Source: an uncultured bacterium (lineage in GTDB: Bacteria; Cyanobacteriota; Vampirovibrionia; Gastranaerophilales; Gastranaerophilaceae). Taken from it: a DNA stretch of 10,098 nt. Both the position numbers and the translations under genes were made by a program. The notes beneath the pieces are model-generated. The model did no database searches. It worked only from the letters and a program-made list of their open reading frames with translations, and was not told where the DNA came from. The stretch covers positions 1 to 10,098 of the forward strand of contig CADCPD010000033.1 of the NCBI GenBank assembly GCA_902803265.1, written 5' to 3'. Shown in pieces: positions 1 through 6,397 of the stretch; position 1 is the stretch's first letter, and each line of letters starts with the position of its first letter.

Positions 1-54
1 AATTTAAAAGAACGCTCTTTAAAATTACTTGCTAAATATCCGTTATATCAATAA
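1..54 (+). CDS. 3' end of an upstream gene, possibly serine hydroxymethyltransferase
   Basis: The first 17 codons read NLKERSLKLLAKYPLYQ and end at TAA (52-54). The gene enters from the left edge. A C-terminal helix finishing in (F/Y)PLY is typical of serine hydroxymethyltransferase (GlyA), and glyA commonly lies just upstream of a WecA/TagO-type gene in several bacterial lineages, so GlyA is my best guess. Seventeen residues cannot establish identity. The stop lies 14 nt before the downstream wecA start, and the wecA Shine-Dalgarno begins 2 nt after the stop, so the two genes are probably co-transcribed and perhaps translationally coupled. Confidence 0.45.
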   Translation, partial: NLKERSLKLLAKYPLYQ

Positions 55-55
55 T

Positions 56-71
56 AAGGAGAAATACTATT
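56..71 (+). promoter_or_regulatory. Shine-Dalgarno that sets an ATT start for wecA
   Basis: AAGGAG (56-61) is followed by a 7-nt spacer and then ATT at 69-71. The wecA frame is open from the TAA at 33-35, yet holds no ATG, GTG or TTG before 258. The SD therefore points to the ATT, with ATA at 75-77 as a poorer second choice 13 nt away. Confidence 0.6.
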
Positions 72-1118
72 TTAATAAAAAATATTTCACAAACCCAAAT
101 AATAGGTGCAGTTATTTCATACATATTAGGTGTATTTATTGTTCCATGGATTATCGCTTTTTCTAAAAAAGAAGGATTAGTTGATGTTCCTAATGAAAGA
201 AAAATTCATAAAATTCCTGTATCAAGACTGGGTGGAGTAGCAATTTGGTCAAGTACGATGCTTACCTTTTTGATATTAGTTCTATTAAGTTATTATCCTT
301 ATGGAAGTTTATTATCAGGAATTCTTTTAGGCGGTTCCTTGATGTTTTTATTAGGTTTAATCGATGATATCTATAACTTGAATGCCAAATTTAAACTTTT
401 TATTCAAATTGCAATAGCAACACTTGTTTATCTTTTAGGCGTAAAGATTGATGTAATTTTTAATCCGTTCGGAGGCGCCTTTGAACTCGGATTATTATCT
501 TATCCTATTACAATTCTTTGGATTGTAGGAATAAGTAATGCTATAAACTTTATTGATGGGGTTGATGGTTTAGCAGGTTCTGTAATTTCAGTCAATTCAA
601 TCACATTGGGTATAATTGCTGTTTCTATGATTCCGGCAAATCCTATTAGTGCGTTAATTGCTTTCATCTTGGCAGGTTCTACATTGGCATTTTTAACATA
701 TAACTACAACCCCGCAAAAATATTCATGGGCGATGGCGGAGCTTTATTTGCAGGATTTCTGCTTGCAACATTATCAATTGCAGGCGTTATGAAAACAGCA
801 ACTCTTGCTATTTTACTGCCATTTGTTATTTTAGTTGTACCAATTATGGATATAACATTCTCAAGCTTAAGAAGAATTTTAAAAGGTAAATCTCCTTTTG
901 TTGCTGATGCGGAACATATTCACCACAAACTTTTAAAAGCAGGGTTTTCACAAAAGAATACAGTTGCCATTTTAACATCTGTTGCAATTGTTGGCGGCGC
1001 CATTGCTTCATATTCAGTTGGCTCAATAAAACATTATCTTATCTACATTTTTGCATTAGTTTTGATAATGTTTGCCTTAAGTTTAATCAATATTTATAAC
1101 ACTAAAAAGAATGATTAA
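69..1118 (+). CDS. wecA: WecA/TagO/Rfe-family undecaprenyl-phosphate sugar-1-phosphate transferase
   Basis: A polytopic membrane enzyme of the MraY/WecA family (glycosyltransferase family 4). It would move a sugar-1-phosphate, probably GlcNAc-1-P, from a UDP-sugar to undecaprenyl phosphate, the first step of a surface polysaccharide. Numbering from the ATT at 69 gives 349 residues, normal for the family. Visible motifs are the N-terminal VDVPNERKIHKIP..RLGG block (about 37-58), the Mg-binding DD at 99-100 (LIDDIYN), NAINFIDGVDG at 157-167, FMGDGG at 219-224 and AEHIHHK at 281-287. Starting at the first ATG (258) would delete the first 63 residues, including the conserved RLGG block and a membrane segment, so that start is rejected. 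MraY itself is less likely because the HIHH and NFIDGVDG forms are WecA-like. Acceptor polymer and exact sugar are not determinable. The stop codon touches the stop of the convergent gene at 1119. Confidence 0.88.
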   Translation: MLIKNISQTQIIGAVISYILGVFIVPWIIAFSKKEGLVDVPNERKIHKIPVSRLGGVAIWSSTMLTFLILVLLSYYPYGSLLSGILLGGSLMFLLGLIDDIYNLNAKFKLFIQIAIATLVYLLGVKIDVIFNPFGGAFELGLLSYPITILWIVGISNAINFIDGVDGLAGSVISVNSITLGIIAVSMIPANPISALIAFILAGSTLAFLTYNYNPAKIFMGDGGALFAGFLLATLSIAGVMKTATLAILLPFVILVVPIMDITFSSLRRILKGKSPFVADAEHIHHKLLKAGFSQKNTVAILTSVAIVGGAIASYSVGSIKHYLIYIFALVLIMFALSLINIYNTKKND

Positions 1119-1421
1119 CTATTTTGAATACTGTAAGAAATTAACTATTTCAAGAGAAATTTCTTTTTGAAAATCTAAAGGAGCAGAACGCAAGTATTCA
1201 AAAGCTTCTGCAACTCTTTTTTCTTTATCATACCAGCGTCGCAGAATATATGTAAAAGCCTCTGTAAGAACATTTTCTTCATTTTTTATTCCAAAAGCTT
1301 TTGATTTTGTAATGATATAATCAGCACATTTTAATTGAATATCTTCTGCAGAATTTTTAATTAAATTAACTGCCAAACTAACGGTAGGATCAATGTCATA
1401 CCAACGTTTTTGTTGTTCCAT
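1119..1421 (-). CDS. RWYD-repeat protein A, unknown function
   Basis: A 100-residue protein I do not recognise. It contains two similar units of about 35-40 residues: KRWYD at 5-9 and RRWYD at 61-65, each followed by a V....L..S....Q......I pattern that looks helical. It is a paralogue of the neighbour at 1473-1772; ungapped hand alignment gives about 46 identities over 99 positions, with both RWYD motifs at identical positions. No signal peptide or membrane segment is seen; the protein is charged and probably cytoplasmic. The ATG is preceded by AAGGG 6 nt upstream, and the 51-nt gap from gene B with no clear promoter suggests co-transcription. The TAG stop directly abuts the wecA stop. The tandem paralogue, with conserved motifs, supports a real gene. 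Confidence 0.8.
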   Translation of the reverse strand: MEQQKRWYDIDPTVSLAVNLIKNSAEDIQLKCADYIITKSKAFGIKNEENVLTEAFTYILRRWYDKEKRVAEAFEYLRSAPLDFQKEISLEIVNFLQYSK

Positions 1422-1472
1422 AGAAACCCTTATGAAATATAACTATTCGGTCTGCAATTAGAAAAATAAAGA

Positions 1473-1772
1473 TTACATTTCTTGTAATTTTTCAATAATT
1501 GAGTAAGCAATTCCTTTTTGAACGTCAAAAGAACAGTTCTTAAGATACTCAAAAGATTCTTGCACAACTTTATTTTTATCATACCAACGTCTAAAGAAAC
1601 TTTTTACTGATTCTTCTAATTGGTTATCAGCAATTTTAACACCATATTCTTTAGCTTTTTCAATGATAAGTTTTGCACATTCAACCTGAAGTTTTTCTTC
1701 AGATTTTTCCATTAAAGTAACCATGTAGCTTACTGTTTCATTTTTATCATACCAACGTTTTTGATTATCCAT
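1473..1772 (-). CDS. RWYD-repeat protein B, unknown function
   Basis: A 99-residue paralogue of the gene at 1119-1421, same length and same architecture: KRWYD at 5-9 and RRWYD at 61-65, the second followed by FEYLK (73-77), as FEYLR follows it in gene A. The middle segment SEEKLQVECAKLII matches SAEDIQLKCADYII in gene A. Between-gene conservation covers the helical stretches after each RWYD, so selection acts on the whole repeat and not just the motif. AAAAGG lies 6 nt before the ATG, and a candidate promoter lies at 1806-1834, so this gene probably heads a two-gene transcript with A, though read-through from the DUF167 gene 77 nt upstream is possible. It may be a small helical interaction protein; there is no enzymatic signature. 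Confidence 0.82.
   Translation of the reverse strand: MDNQKRWYDKNETVSYMVTLMEKSEEKLQVECAKLIIEKAKEYGVKIADNQLEESVKSFFRRWYDKNKVVQESFEYLKNCSFDVQKGIAYSIIEKLQEM
1572..1590. repeat. 19-bp repeat, copy 1 (second RWYD unit of gene B)
   Basis: ATTTTTATCATACCAACGT on the plus strand is identical to 1740-1758. It encodes the RWYDKN core of gene B's second unit on the minus strand. Related but diverged versions occur in gene A near 1224-1240 and 1394-1408. This is best explained as internal gene duplication, not a mobile repeat. Confidence 0.85.
1740..1758. repeat. 19-bp repeat, copy 2 (first RWYD unit of gene B)
   Basis: Exact direct copy of 1572-1590, encoding the first RWYDKN of gene B. The spacing of 168 nt equals 56 codons, so the two units are in the same reading frame. 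Confidence 0.85.
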
Positions 1773-1805
1773 TTTTTACCTTTTATGTTAACTATTTTGA
1801 GTCCT

Positions 1806-1834
1806 AGTTTACCACATAATTATTTAAAAAACAA
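1806..1834 (-). promoter_or_regulatory. Candidate promoter for the RWYD gene pair
   Basis: Reading the minus strand, TTGTTT (1834-1829) is followed by a 17-nt spacer and TAAACT (1811-1806). The -10 is preceded by TGG, an extended -10 arrangement. The predicted start is near 1799, giving a leader of about 27 nt before the ATG of gene B. The hexamers match consensus only 3/6 and 4/6. Confidence 0.4.
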
Positions 1835-1849
1835 TTATAAAATAAATTT

Positions 1850-2119
1850 TTACAAATTAAGTCCTATTAATAGTGTATTATATTTTTCATTATCTAAATT
1901 TTTAAATAATAAAGTTTTTTCTCTGCCTGTTTCTCCTTTTAAAATTTCAATATTTGATTTTGAAATTTTAAAAGTCTTTGATAAAAATTCTATTAAACAT
2001 TTATTGGCTTTACCCTCAATCGGTTGAGCAGTTAATTTTATTTTCACTTCCGTTTCTGTTTTAATAATCTCACATTTTGAAGCATTGGGCGAAATTTTTA
2101 ATTTAATTTTTAATTCCAA
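1850..2119 (-). CDS. DUF167 / YggU-family protein
   Basis: An 89-residue protein with the DUF167 hallmarks: an N-terminal beta segment ending SPNASKCEI (10-18), KIKLTAQPIEGKANKCLIEFLSK (about 26-48, the family's 'P..GKAN..L...L' signature) and EILKGETGREK (58-68, usually SGxxSRxK). Members are small alpha/beta proteins of uncertain biochemical role, often next to unrelated genes. The start is a TTG at 2119-2117; AAGAGGT lies 11-12 nt upstream and there is no ATG or GTG alternative nearby that keeps the first beta strand. It is transcribed divergently from relA with only 54 nt between start codons, and a minus-strand extended -10 (TGGTATAAT) lies at 2174-2166. Confidence 0.85.
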   Translation of the reverse strand: MELKIKLKISPNASKCEIIKTETEVKIKLTAQPIEGKANKCLIEFLSKTFKISKSNIEILKGETGREKTLLFKNLDNEKYNTLLIGLNL

Positions 2120-2135
2120 TTTATTACTAAACCTC

Positions 2136-2164
2136 TTGTAAAAATATATTAATACGAGTAGAAT
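2136..2164 (+). promoter_or_regulatory. Candidate relA promoter giving a near-leaderless mRNA
   Basis: TTGTAA (2136-2141), a 17-nt spacer, then TAGAAT (2159-2164), matching consensus 4/6 and 5/6. The predicted transcription start is about 2171, only 3 nt before the ATG at 2174. This fits the absence of a convincing Shine-Dalgarno sequence. Confidence 0.5.
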
Positions 2165-2165
2165 A

Positions 2166-2174
2166 ATTATACCA
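2166..2174 (-). promoter_or_regulatory. Extended -10 element for the DUF167 gene
   Basis: On the minus strand the sequence is TGGTATAAT, a perfect TGn plus -10 hexamer. No good -35 is seen at 16-18 nt, as is usual for extended -10 promoters. The predicted start is near 2159, so the leader is about 40 nt. The element lies 1 bp beyond the relA -10 on the opposite strand. Confidence 0.45.
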
Positions 2175-4405
2175 TGACAGACGAAGATTTATTTGTTGAT
2201 ATAAAAAAATCACTTGAAGAACAAAATCGTTCACAAGAAGATATTAATAAAATAGAAAAAGCTTATGAATTTGCAAAACAAGTCCACAATGGACAATTTA
2301 GGGTTTCGGGAGAACCTTATATCATACACCCTGTTGAAGTTTTAAAAATTTTAGTTGGTTTAAAAGCAGATAATTCAACTTTAATAGCGGCACTTTTGCA
2401 CGATGTTATAGAAGATACAGAAACAACTCCGGAACAAGTTCAAGAAATGTTTGGAGAAGATGTTTTAAGTTTGGTCCAGGGCGTTACGAAATTAAGCAAG
2501 TATCAATTTAAATCGAAAGAAGAACGCCAAGCGGAAAACTTCCGCAGAATGTTTATCGCAATGGCAAAAGATATAAGAGTAATCTTTTTGAAACTTGCCG
2601 ACAGATTGCATAATATGAGAACGCTTAACTTTATGGCGACACAAAAGCAAAAACGTATTGCACAAGAAACTTTGGATATTTTTGCACCACTTGCAAACCG
2701 TTTAGGGATTGGTAAAATTAAAGCTGAACTTGAAGATTTATCGTTAAAATATCTTGAGCCTGATAAATATTATGAAATTGTTCAACTTGTATCTCAAAAA
2801 AAGGCCGAAAGAGAAGATACAGTAAATCTTCTGATAGAAAAAATTTCTGCCGATGTTGAAAAAAGCGGAATAAAAGCTCAAATTACAGGAAGAGCAAAGC
2901 ACTATTACAGTATTTACAGCAAAATGAAACGATTAAATATTGCTTTTCATGATTTGTATGACATTACTGCTGTACGTGTAATAGTTGATACAGAAAAAGA
3001 ATGTTATGAAGTTTTGGGATTAATTCACTCACAATTTAAACCAATACCCGGAAGATTTAAAGATTACATAGCAATGCCAAAAGGCAACTTATATCAATCA
3101 TTACACACATCTGTAATCGGCCCTCGCTCAAAGCCTTTGGAAGTTCAAATAAGAACATGGAAGATGCATGAAATTGCTGAATATGGGGTTGCCGCTCACT
3201 GGAGATACAAGGAAAAAGGTTCACAAAAGGCAGACAATGCATCTGATATGCAATTCTCATGGATGAGAAAAATGGTTGAGTATGACAAAAACTCAAAAGA
3301 TGCGGAAGATTACGTTAACCAAGTAAAAGTTGATATCTTTTCCGATCAGGTTTTCGTATTTACACCAAACGGAGATGTATTTGATTTACCAGTAAAAGCA
3401 ACACCTGTTGATTTTGCTTACCGTATTCACTCGGATGTAGGTCACAGAACAATTGGAGCACTAATAAACGGAAGAATCGCACAACTTGATACAAAATTAA
3501 AAAATGGTGATATCTGCGAAATTTTAACTTCAAAACAAGCTGCACCACGCCTTGACTGGTTAAATTTTGTTGTAACAAAAGCCGCATCATCAAAAATCAG
3601 ACAATGGTTCAAGAAAAATAAACGTGAAGACCACGTTGAAATGGGTAAAAATATTCTTGAACACGAACTTACAAAAGCAACTTTTGATGAACTTCTCAAA
3701 AACGGTGAACTTGAAAAAGTTGCAAATACGATGAATTACCAAACTTCGGATGATTTATTTGCAGCATTAGGTTATGGTGAAACTACAGTTAATAAAATCT
3801 TAAATAAAATCCCTAAACCTAAAAAAGAAGAAGACCAGGAAAGTTTAATTTCAAAATCTGCACAAAATAAACCTAAAAAAGCAAAAACAAAAGATGTTAT
3901 CGGCTTAGAAGGTATGTTATATTCGTTTGCAAGATGCTGTTCTCCAATACCCGGTGAACCTATTGTCGGTGTTGTAACACGTTCCAAAGGGGTTTCTGTT
4001 CACAGATTAGACTGTAAAACACTTGAAAATGTTGAACCTGAAAGATTACTTGATGTTCAATGGGCAGGAAACAATTTACACAAAACATACAGTACAACAA
4101 TAAGAGTTGAAACAAATGATAAACTTGGAATGTTGAAAGACATTATCTCTGCAGTTTCAGATAATAATACAAATATCAATTATGCAAATGTTAAATCTAA
4201 ACAAAATAACATCGGTATTATTGAACTCGGTATAGAACTTGATAACATTAATACTTTGAGAAAAGTTATTGCATGTATTCAGTCACTACCTGATGTATAT
4301 TCAGTAAAAAGAGTTCAGACAAGTTTTTCACATGCGCCCGAACAATTTGCAAAGAAAAACGTTAAGAAGAAACCGCCTAAAAATAAAAAGCCTAACCAAC
4401 ATTAA
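2174..4405 (+). CDS. relA: Bifunctional (p)ppGpp synthetase/hydrolase (long RSH)
   Basis: A full-length 743-residue RelA/SpoT homologue that makes and degrades the alarmone (p)ppGpp. The hydrolase HD domain has YIIHP (49-53), HDVIEDT (76-82) and LADRLHN (141-147), all with metal-ligand residues intact. The synthetase domain has RAKHYYSIYSK (240-250), DLYDITAVRVI (260-270), RFKDYIAMPKGNLYQSLH (294-311) and EVQIRT (323-328). RFKD is the bifunctional-type motif, as opposed to the ExDD of hydrolase-dead RelA. The C-terminal half has a TGS domain (about 386-450), a cysteine-containing FARCCSPIPGEPI block (585-597) and an ACT domain (about 640-715), ending in a lysine-rich tail (728-739). Both activities therefore look active. 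The stop TAA overlaps the stop of the convergent formyltransferase gene in the palindrome TTAA (4402-4405). Confidence 0.96.
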   Translation: MTDEDLFVDIKKSLEEQNRSQEDINKIEKAYEFAKQVHNGQFRVSGEPYIIHPVEVLKILVGLKADNSTLIAALLHDVIEDTETTPEQVQEMFGEDVLSLVQGVTKLSKYQFKSKEERQAENFRRMFIAMAKDIRVIFLKLADRLHNMRTLNFMATQKQKRIAQETLDIFAPLANRLGIGKIKAELEDLSLKYLEPDKYYEIVQLVSQKKAEREDTVNLLIEKISADVEKSGIKAQITGRAKHYYSIYSKMKRLNIAFHDLYDITAVRVIVDTEKECYEVLGLIHSQFKPIPGRFKDYIAMPKGNLYQSLHTSVIGPRSKPLEVQIRTWKMHEIAEYGVAAHWRYKEKGSQKADNASDMQFSWMRKMVEYDKNSKDAEDYVNQVKVDIFSDQVFVFTPNGDVFDLPVKATPVDFAYRIHSDVGHRTIGALINGRIAQLDTKLKNGDICEILTSKQAAPRLDWLNFVVTKAASSKIRQWFKKNKREDHVEMGKNILEHELTKATFDELLKNGELEKVANTMNYQTSDDLFAALGYGETTVNKILNKIPKPKKEEDQESLISKSAQNKPKKAKTKDVIGLEGMLYSFARCCSPIPGEPIVGVVTRSKGVSVHRLDCKTLENVEPERLLDVQWAGNNLHKTYSTTIRVETNDKLGMLKDIISAVSDNNTNINYANVKSKQNNIGIIELGIELDNINTLRKVIACIQSLPDVYSVKRVQTSFSHAPEQFAKKNVKKKPPKNKKPNQH

Positions 4406-5370
4406 TTAGCTTGAGCTTTAACGAAAAATTTTATGTATGGTCTTGTAAAAAATCGTTTTAATTTGCCGTAAAGTCTTACATGTGCAAATTGAATTATTTT
4501 TTTGTCTCCTGTTAAAATCTGTAATTCTCTTCCTCTTGAAGATTTATGAATAACAGTTCCTGCTTTTAAATCTTTATATTCATCATTTTGAGGCTCTATA
4601 ATTCTGATTTTATAGGCATCCGGAGTAAAAAATTGATTTTTATACTCAAAATAGCATTTATACCAAGGATGAAAAGCTCTTACATGCGCAGAAATTTCTT
4701 CCGCAGTTTTTTCAAAGTCTATCATAACATCCTTTTCTGTTATATTAGGATAATAAGTAGCTCTGTCTTCGTTTTGAACAAGAGGAATTATAAAATCCTC
4801 ATCCAAATCTAAAAGCAACTCCCCAACAGCTTCACGAGCTTTGGAAATAATTCGTTCTTTCAATTCTTTTGATGTATCATATTTTTTCACCTCAACTTCT
4901 CTTTGAAGAAGAATAGCTCCCGAATCATAATTTTCATCCATCAAATGAAAAGTTATACCTGACTTTTCTTCCATATGACGAATAACTTCTAAGTAAGGAT
5001 TTGGACCTCTGAATTTTGGAAGTAATGATGGGTGAGCATTGATAAATGCAATTTTTGGAAGATTTATAATCTCTTTTTTTAATTTTTCACACCAAGTTCC
5101 CACGATAATAACGTCAGGATTTAGCTTTAAAATTTCTTTTTTAAAAGCTTCACTGTTTGCACTTTTAACCTTAATATCATAGAGATTATAACTTTTTATA
5201 TAGCTGTAATCCGTTGTAGGAATAACAAAATCACGAATTTTATTTCGTAATGCATTATTTTTTACTGTTTCATATCTTAAAACTCCAACAACTTTACATT
5301 TTGCATCCAAAGCTCCTGCTATTAAATTAGCAAGCATTTCACCATGACCTATTATTACCACCTTAAGCAT
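4402..5370 (-). CDS. Formyltransferase-family protein (Fmt-like, two-domain)
   Basis: A 322-residue protein with a formyltransferase catalytic domain and an Fmt C-terminal-like domain. The catalytic Asn-His-Asp set is present: N111 and H113 in NAHPSLLPKFRGPNPY, and D149 in MDENYDSG. ATYYPNITEKD (204-214) and RAFHPWYKCYF (231-241) correspond to the Fmt linker (RAxNPWP). It would use 10-formyltetrahydrofolate. The loop SLLPKFRGPNPY differs from the usual Fmt SLLPRWRGAAPI, and the N-terminal Rossmann half is diverged, so the acceptor might be initiator Met-tRNA or another amine such as a nucleotide sugar. I therefore give no symbol. The ATG at 5370-5368 with GGAG 11 nt upstream is preferred over the TTG at 5394. 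The start overlaps the end of ribF by 8 nt, so the two are co-transcribed and probably coupled. Confidence 0.82.
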   Translation of the reverse strand: MLKVVIIGHGEMLANLIAGALDAKCKVVGVLRYETVKNNALRNKIRDFVIPTTDYSYIKSYNLYDIKVKSANSEAFKKEILKLNPDVIIVGTWCEKLKKEIINLPKIAFINAHPSLLPKFRGPNPYLEVIRHMEEKSGITFHLMDENYDSGAILLQREVEVKKYDTSKELKERIISKAREAVGELLLDLDEDFIIPLVQNEDRATYYPNITEKDVMIDFEKTAEEISAHVRAFHPWYKCYFEYKNQFFTPDAYKIRIIEPQNDEYKDLKAGTVIHKSSRGRELQILTGDKKIIQFAHVRLYGKLKRFFTRPYIKFFVKAQAN

Positions 5371-6298
5371 TATTTTTTTCTCTCCAATATTCAATATCTT
5401 TTTTTATTTGAAGTTTTAATTCGTTAACAGAAGAAAATTTCTTTTCATCTCTGATTTTTTCTTCAAATTTCACAACAATATCTTCTCCATAAATATCTTT
5501 ATCAAAATCAAAAATATTTACTTCCAAAATTCTTTTATTCAAATTACTAACAGTAGGCTTAACTCCCAAATTAAGTATTCCTTTAAACTTTTTTCCGTTA
5601 TAAAGTACAGACGCACCGTAAACACCATTTTTAACATCGATAATGTTTTTAGGATAAATAATATTTGCCGTTTTAAAACCAAGTGTTCTGCCTATTTGTT
5701 CACCTTTTACAATTTTATTTTTTATAAAAAATTCTTTACCAAGAAGCTGGTTTGCCTGTTTAATATTGCCTTCTGACAAATATTTTTTTATTAAAGTTGA
5801 ACTTACTATTTCTCCGTTTATTGTCTCTGGTTCAATTTCAAAATATTTAAAATTAAATTCTTTTTCTAAATTTTTTAATAATTCACCATTACCTGATTTA
5901 TTCAAACCGAAAGTATGATTAAACCCTGTTATTACAGCCTTTGGAGTAAAATTTTTCACAATTACGTTTTTTATGTAATCATAAGCTTCAATCTTTGCAA
6001 TATTTTTAAAATCAACTACAAAAGCATAATCAACATCTAAATTTTCAATAAGTTGTAATCTGTCATTCAAAGACAAAATTGTTTTAACATCTTCTTTTTT
6101 AAAATGGTTTGCAGGAGAAGATTTAAACGTAATAACCGCTGATTTCAAATTGTTTTCTTTTGCAAAATTAACAGCTTTAGAAATAACTTTTTGATGAGCA
6201 ATATGAACACCGTCAAAAAACCCCAATGCAACAACTAAATTCTTTTTCTCCTCAAAATCAGTCAGAATTTCCATAAGATAATTATAACTAATATACAT
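5363..6298 (-). CDS. ribF: Bifunctional riboflavin kinase / FAD synthetase
   Basis: Converts riboflavin to FMN and FMN to FAD. The N-terminal FAD synthetase domain shows LGFFDGVHIAHQKVI (25-39, nucleotide-binding GxFDGxHxGH), AVITGFNHTFG (121-131) and SSTLIKKYLSEGNIKQANQLLG (167-188). The C-terminal flavokinase domain shows GEQIGRTLGFKTAN (199-212), NGVYGASVLYNG (224-235), NLGVKPT (243-249) and FDFDKDIYGEDIVVKFEEKIRDEKKF (263-288). At 311 residues the length is normal. Two motif changes stand out: GFKTAN replaces the usual GxPTAN, and GFNHTFG replaces GxDFxFG. A second ATG at 6274-6272 (removing 8 residues) is a real alternative because a perfect TATAAT (6286-6281) puts a transcription start exactly on it. 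Neither start has a good Shine-Dalgarno. It is the first gene of a ribF-formyltransferase operon, divergent from kdsB. Confidence 0.94.
   Translation of the reverse strand: MYISYNYLMEILTDFEEKKNLVVALGFFDGVHIAHQKVISKAVNFAKENNLKSAVITFKSSPANHFKKEDVKTILSLNDRLQLIENLDVDYAFVVDFKNIAKIEAYDYIKNVIVKNFTPKAVITGFNHTFGLNKSGNGELLKNLEKEFNFKYFEIEPETINGEIVSSTLIKKYLSEGNIKQANQLLGKEFFIKNKIVKGEQIGRTLGFKTANIIYPKNIIDVKNGVYGASVLYNGKKFKGILNLGVKPTVSNLNKRILEVNIFDFDKDIYGEDIVVKFEEKIRDEKKFSSVNELKLQIKKDIEYWREKNNA
6281..6286 (-). promoter_or_regulatory. Possible -10 box for a leaderless ribF mRNA
   Basis: Minus-strand TATAAT ends 6 nt before the ATG at 6274, so position +1 would be the A of that ATG. No good -35 is visible, so the call rests on the perfect hexamer and its position. 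Confidence 0.3.
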
Positions 6299-6337
6299 CT
6301 TTTATTCATGATATTAAAAAAAATTTATAAAACTTTT

Positions 6338-6365
6338 TAGACAAAAAATATTTTGTATTTATAAT
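6338..6365 (+). promoter_or_regulatory. kdsB promoter
   Basis: TAGACA (6338-6343, 5/6), a 16-nt spacer and a perfect TATAAT (6360-6365). The predicted start is near 6372, giving a leader of about 26 nt that carries AAAAGGA before the ATG at 6398. It is the best sigma-70-like promoter in the window. Confidence 0.7.
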
Positions 6366-6397
6366 ATGAATAAAAAGGCAAGAAAAAGGATAAAAAA

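Noticed and set aside
258..1118. wecA starting at the first ATG
   Set aside because: This removes the conserved RLGG block and first membrane region although the frame is open and family-like back to about position 69.
1148..1173. Imperfect palindrome TTTCAAGAGAAATTTCTTTTTGAAA inside the end of RWYD gene A, as a wecA terminator
   Set aside because: The stem is interrupted, nearly all A/T and has no true loop; no separate T run follows on either strand.
1472..1488. ATTACA-TTTCT-TGTAAT hairpin at the stop of RWYD gene B as a terminator
   Set aside because: Only 6 bp with a single G-C pair; downstream T content is background for this genome. Gene A probably needs read-through here.
1761..2027. 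Plus-strand open frame of 88 codons
   Set aside because: Antisense shadow of the DUF167 gene, which has clear family motifs; no family resemblance on this strand.
3057..3987. Several minus-strand open frames of 71-85 codons
   Set aside because: All lie antisense inside relA, where the plus-strand protein is conserved throughout.
5371..5394. TTG start at 5394 for the formyltransferase gene
   Set aside because: The ATG at 5370 has a well-placed GGAG and begins the Rossmann strand (MLKVVIIGHG) as the family expects.
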